Positions 62,224 through 64,000 of a stretch of 64,000 bases of DNA are shown in pieces; the first letter of the stretch is position 1, and each line of letters opens with the position of its first letter. Both the position numbers and the translations under genes were made by a program. Source of the DNA: Streptomyces antimicrobicus (GTDB lineage: Bacteria; Actinomycetota; Actinomycetes; Streptomycetales; Streptomycetaceae); NCBI RefSeq assembly GCF_020532625.1, contig NZ_JAJAUY010000019.1, positions 1 through 64,000 of the forward strand. The letters run 5' to 3'. Under the pieces are notes generated by a model that searched no databases, had not been told where the DNA came from, and was given only the letters and a program-made list of their open reading frames with translations.

Positions 62224-64000
<1,777 letters not shown>

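Overview
The window is chromosomal DNA from a high-GC actinomycete, almost certainly a Streptomyces or a close relative. The evidence is the strong G/C bias at third codon positions, frequent GTG starts, GGAGG-type ribosome sites, and actinomycete family types: FHA-ABC exporter, SpoIIE-type phosphatases, a very hydrophobic Streptomyces-type membrane protein, a DUF6126-like micro-protein, a DosR-like regulator and phosphoketolase. I see no rRNA, tRNA, CRISPR array, insertion sequence, integrase or phage gene. Coding density is high, with one clear gene remnant. The last gene runs off the right end.

Layout. 0.1-6.7 kb: small membrane protein, apolipoprotein N-acyltransferase, Nudix hydrolase, secreted trypsin-like protease, GT-C type membrane glycosyltransferase, and a GNAT-AAA+ fusion ATPase. 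6.7-18.1 kb: a signalling block with a membrane Ser/Thr kinase overlapping a partner gene, then a Tm-1-like protein, a Nudix enzyme and a zinc-type CDF exporter. It ends with a double-FHA ABC exporter and three companion genes. 18.1-23.2 kb: three secreted proteins (two are paralogs), a PAS-GAF-PP2C-HATPase regulator and a DHFR-like reductase. 23.2-26.6 kb: molybdate operon (MerR-type HTH-Mop regulator, ModA, fused ModB-ModC). 26.8-32.1 kb: S4 RNA-binding protein, S66 peptidase, dhaKLM and an amino-acid permease. 32.3-43.5 kb: phosphoribosyltransferase-hydrolase fusion, secreted proteins, zinc proteases, transporters and a penicillin-binding-type serine hydrolase. 43.4-51.2 kb: second PP2C regulator, methyltransferase, esterase, and threonine degradation (tdh-kbl) with a LysR regulator. 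51.4-55.5 kb: DeoR repressor divergent from a SIS isomerase/class II aldolase pair, then an acyl-CoA dehydrogenase. 55.7-62.1 kb: ArsR regulator with a micro-protein, then PPOX, STAS, universal stress protein, phosphoketolase and a DosR-like response regulator. 62.2-64 kb: UvrA-like ABC protein.

The most interesting signals are regulatory. (1) A near-identical 14-base box, GGGCCGAMGGTCCC, lies 106 bases before the STAS-PPOX genes and 105 bases before phosphoketolase, beside a DosR-like regulator and a 27-codon remnant of a second such regulator. (2) An identical operator architecture, TTGCA-N6-TGCAA, lies upstream of both the ArsR gene and the micro-protein gene. (3) Phased repeats lie over and downstream of the promoter of the SIS/aldolase operon. 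(4) A 41-base inverted repeat covers the start codon of the molybdate regulator. The GNAT-AAA+ fusion, the kinase/FHA exporter block and the secreted four-cysteine paralogs are the best candidates for undescribed protein systems.

All assignments come from reading motifs and context. No database search or structure prediction was run. Start codons were chosen from ribosome sites and family-typical N-termini and are less certain than the stops.
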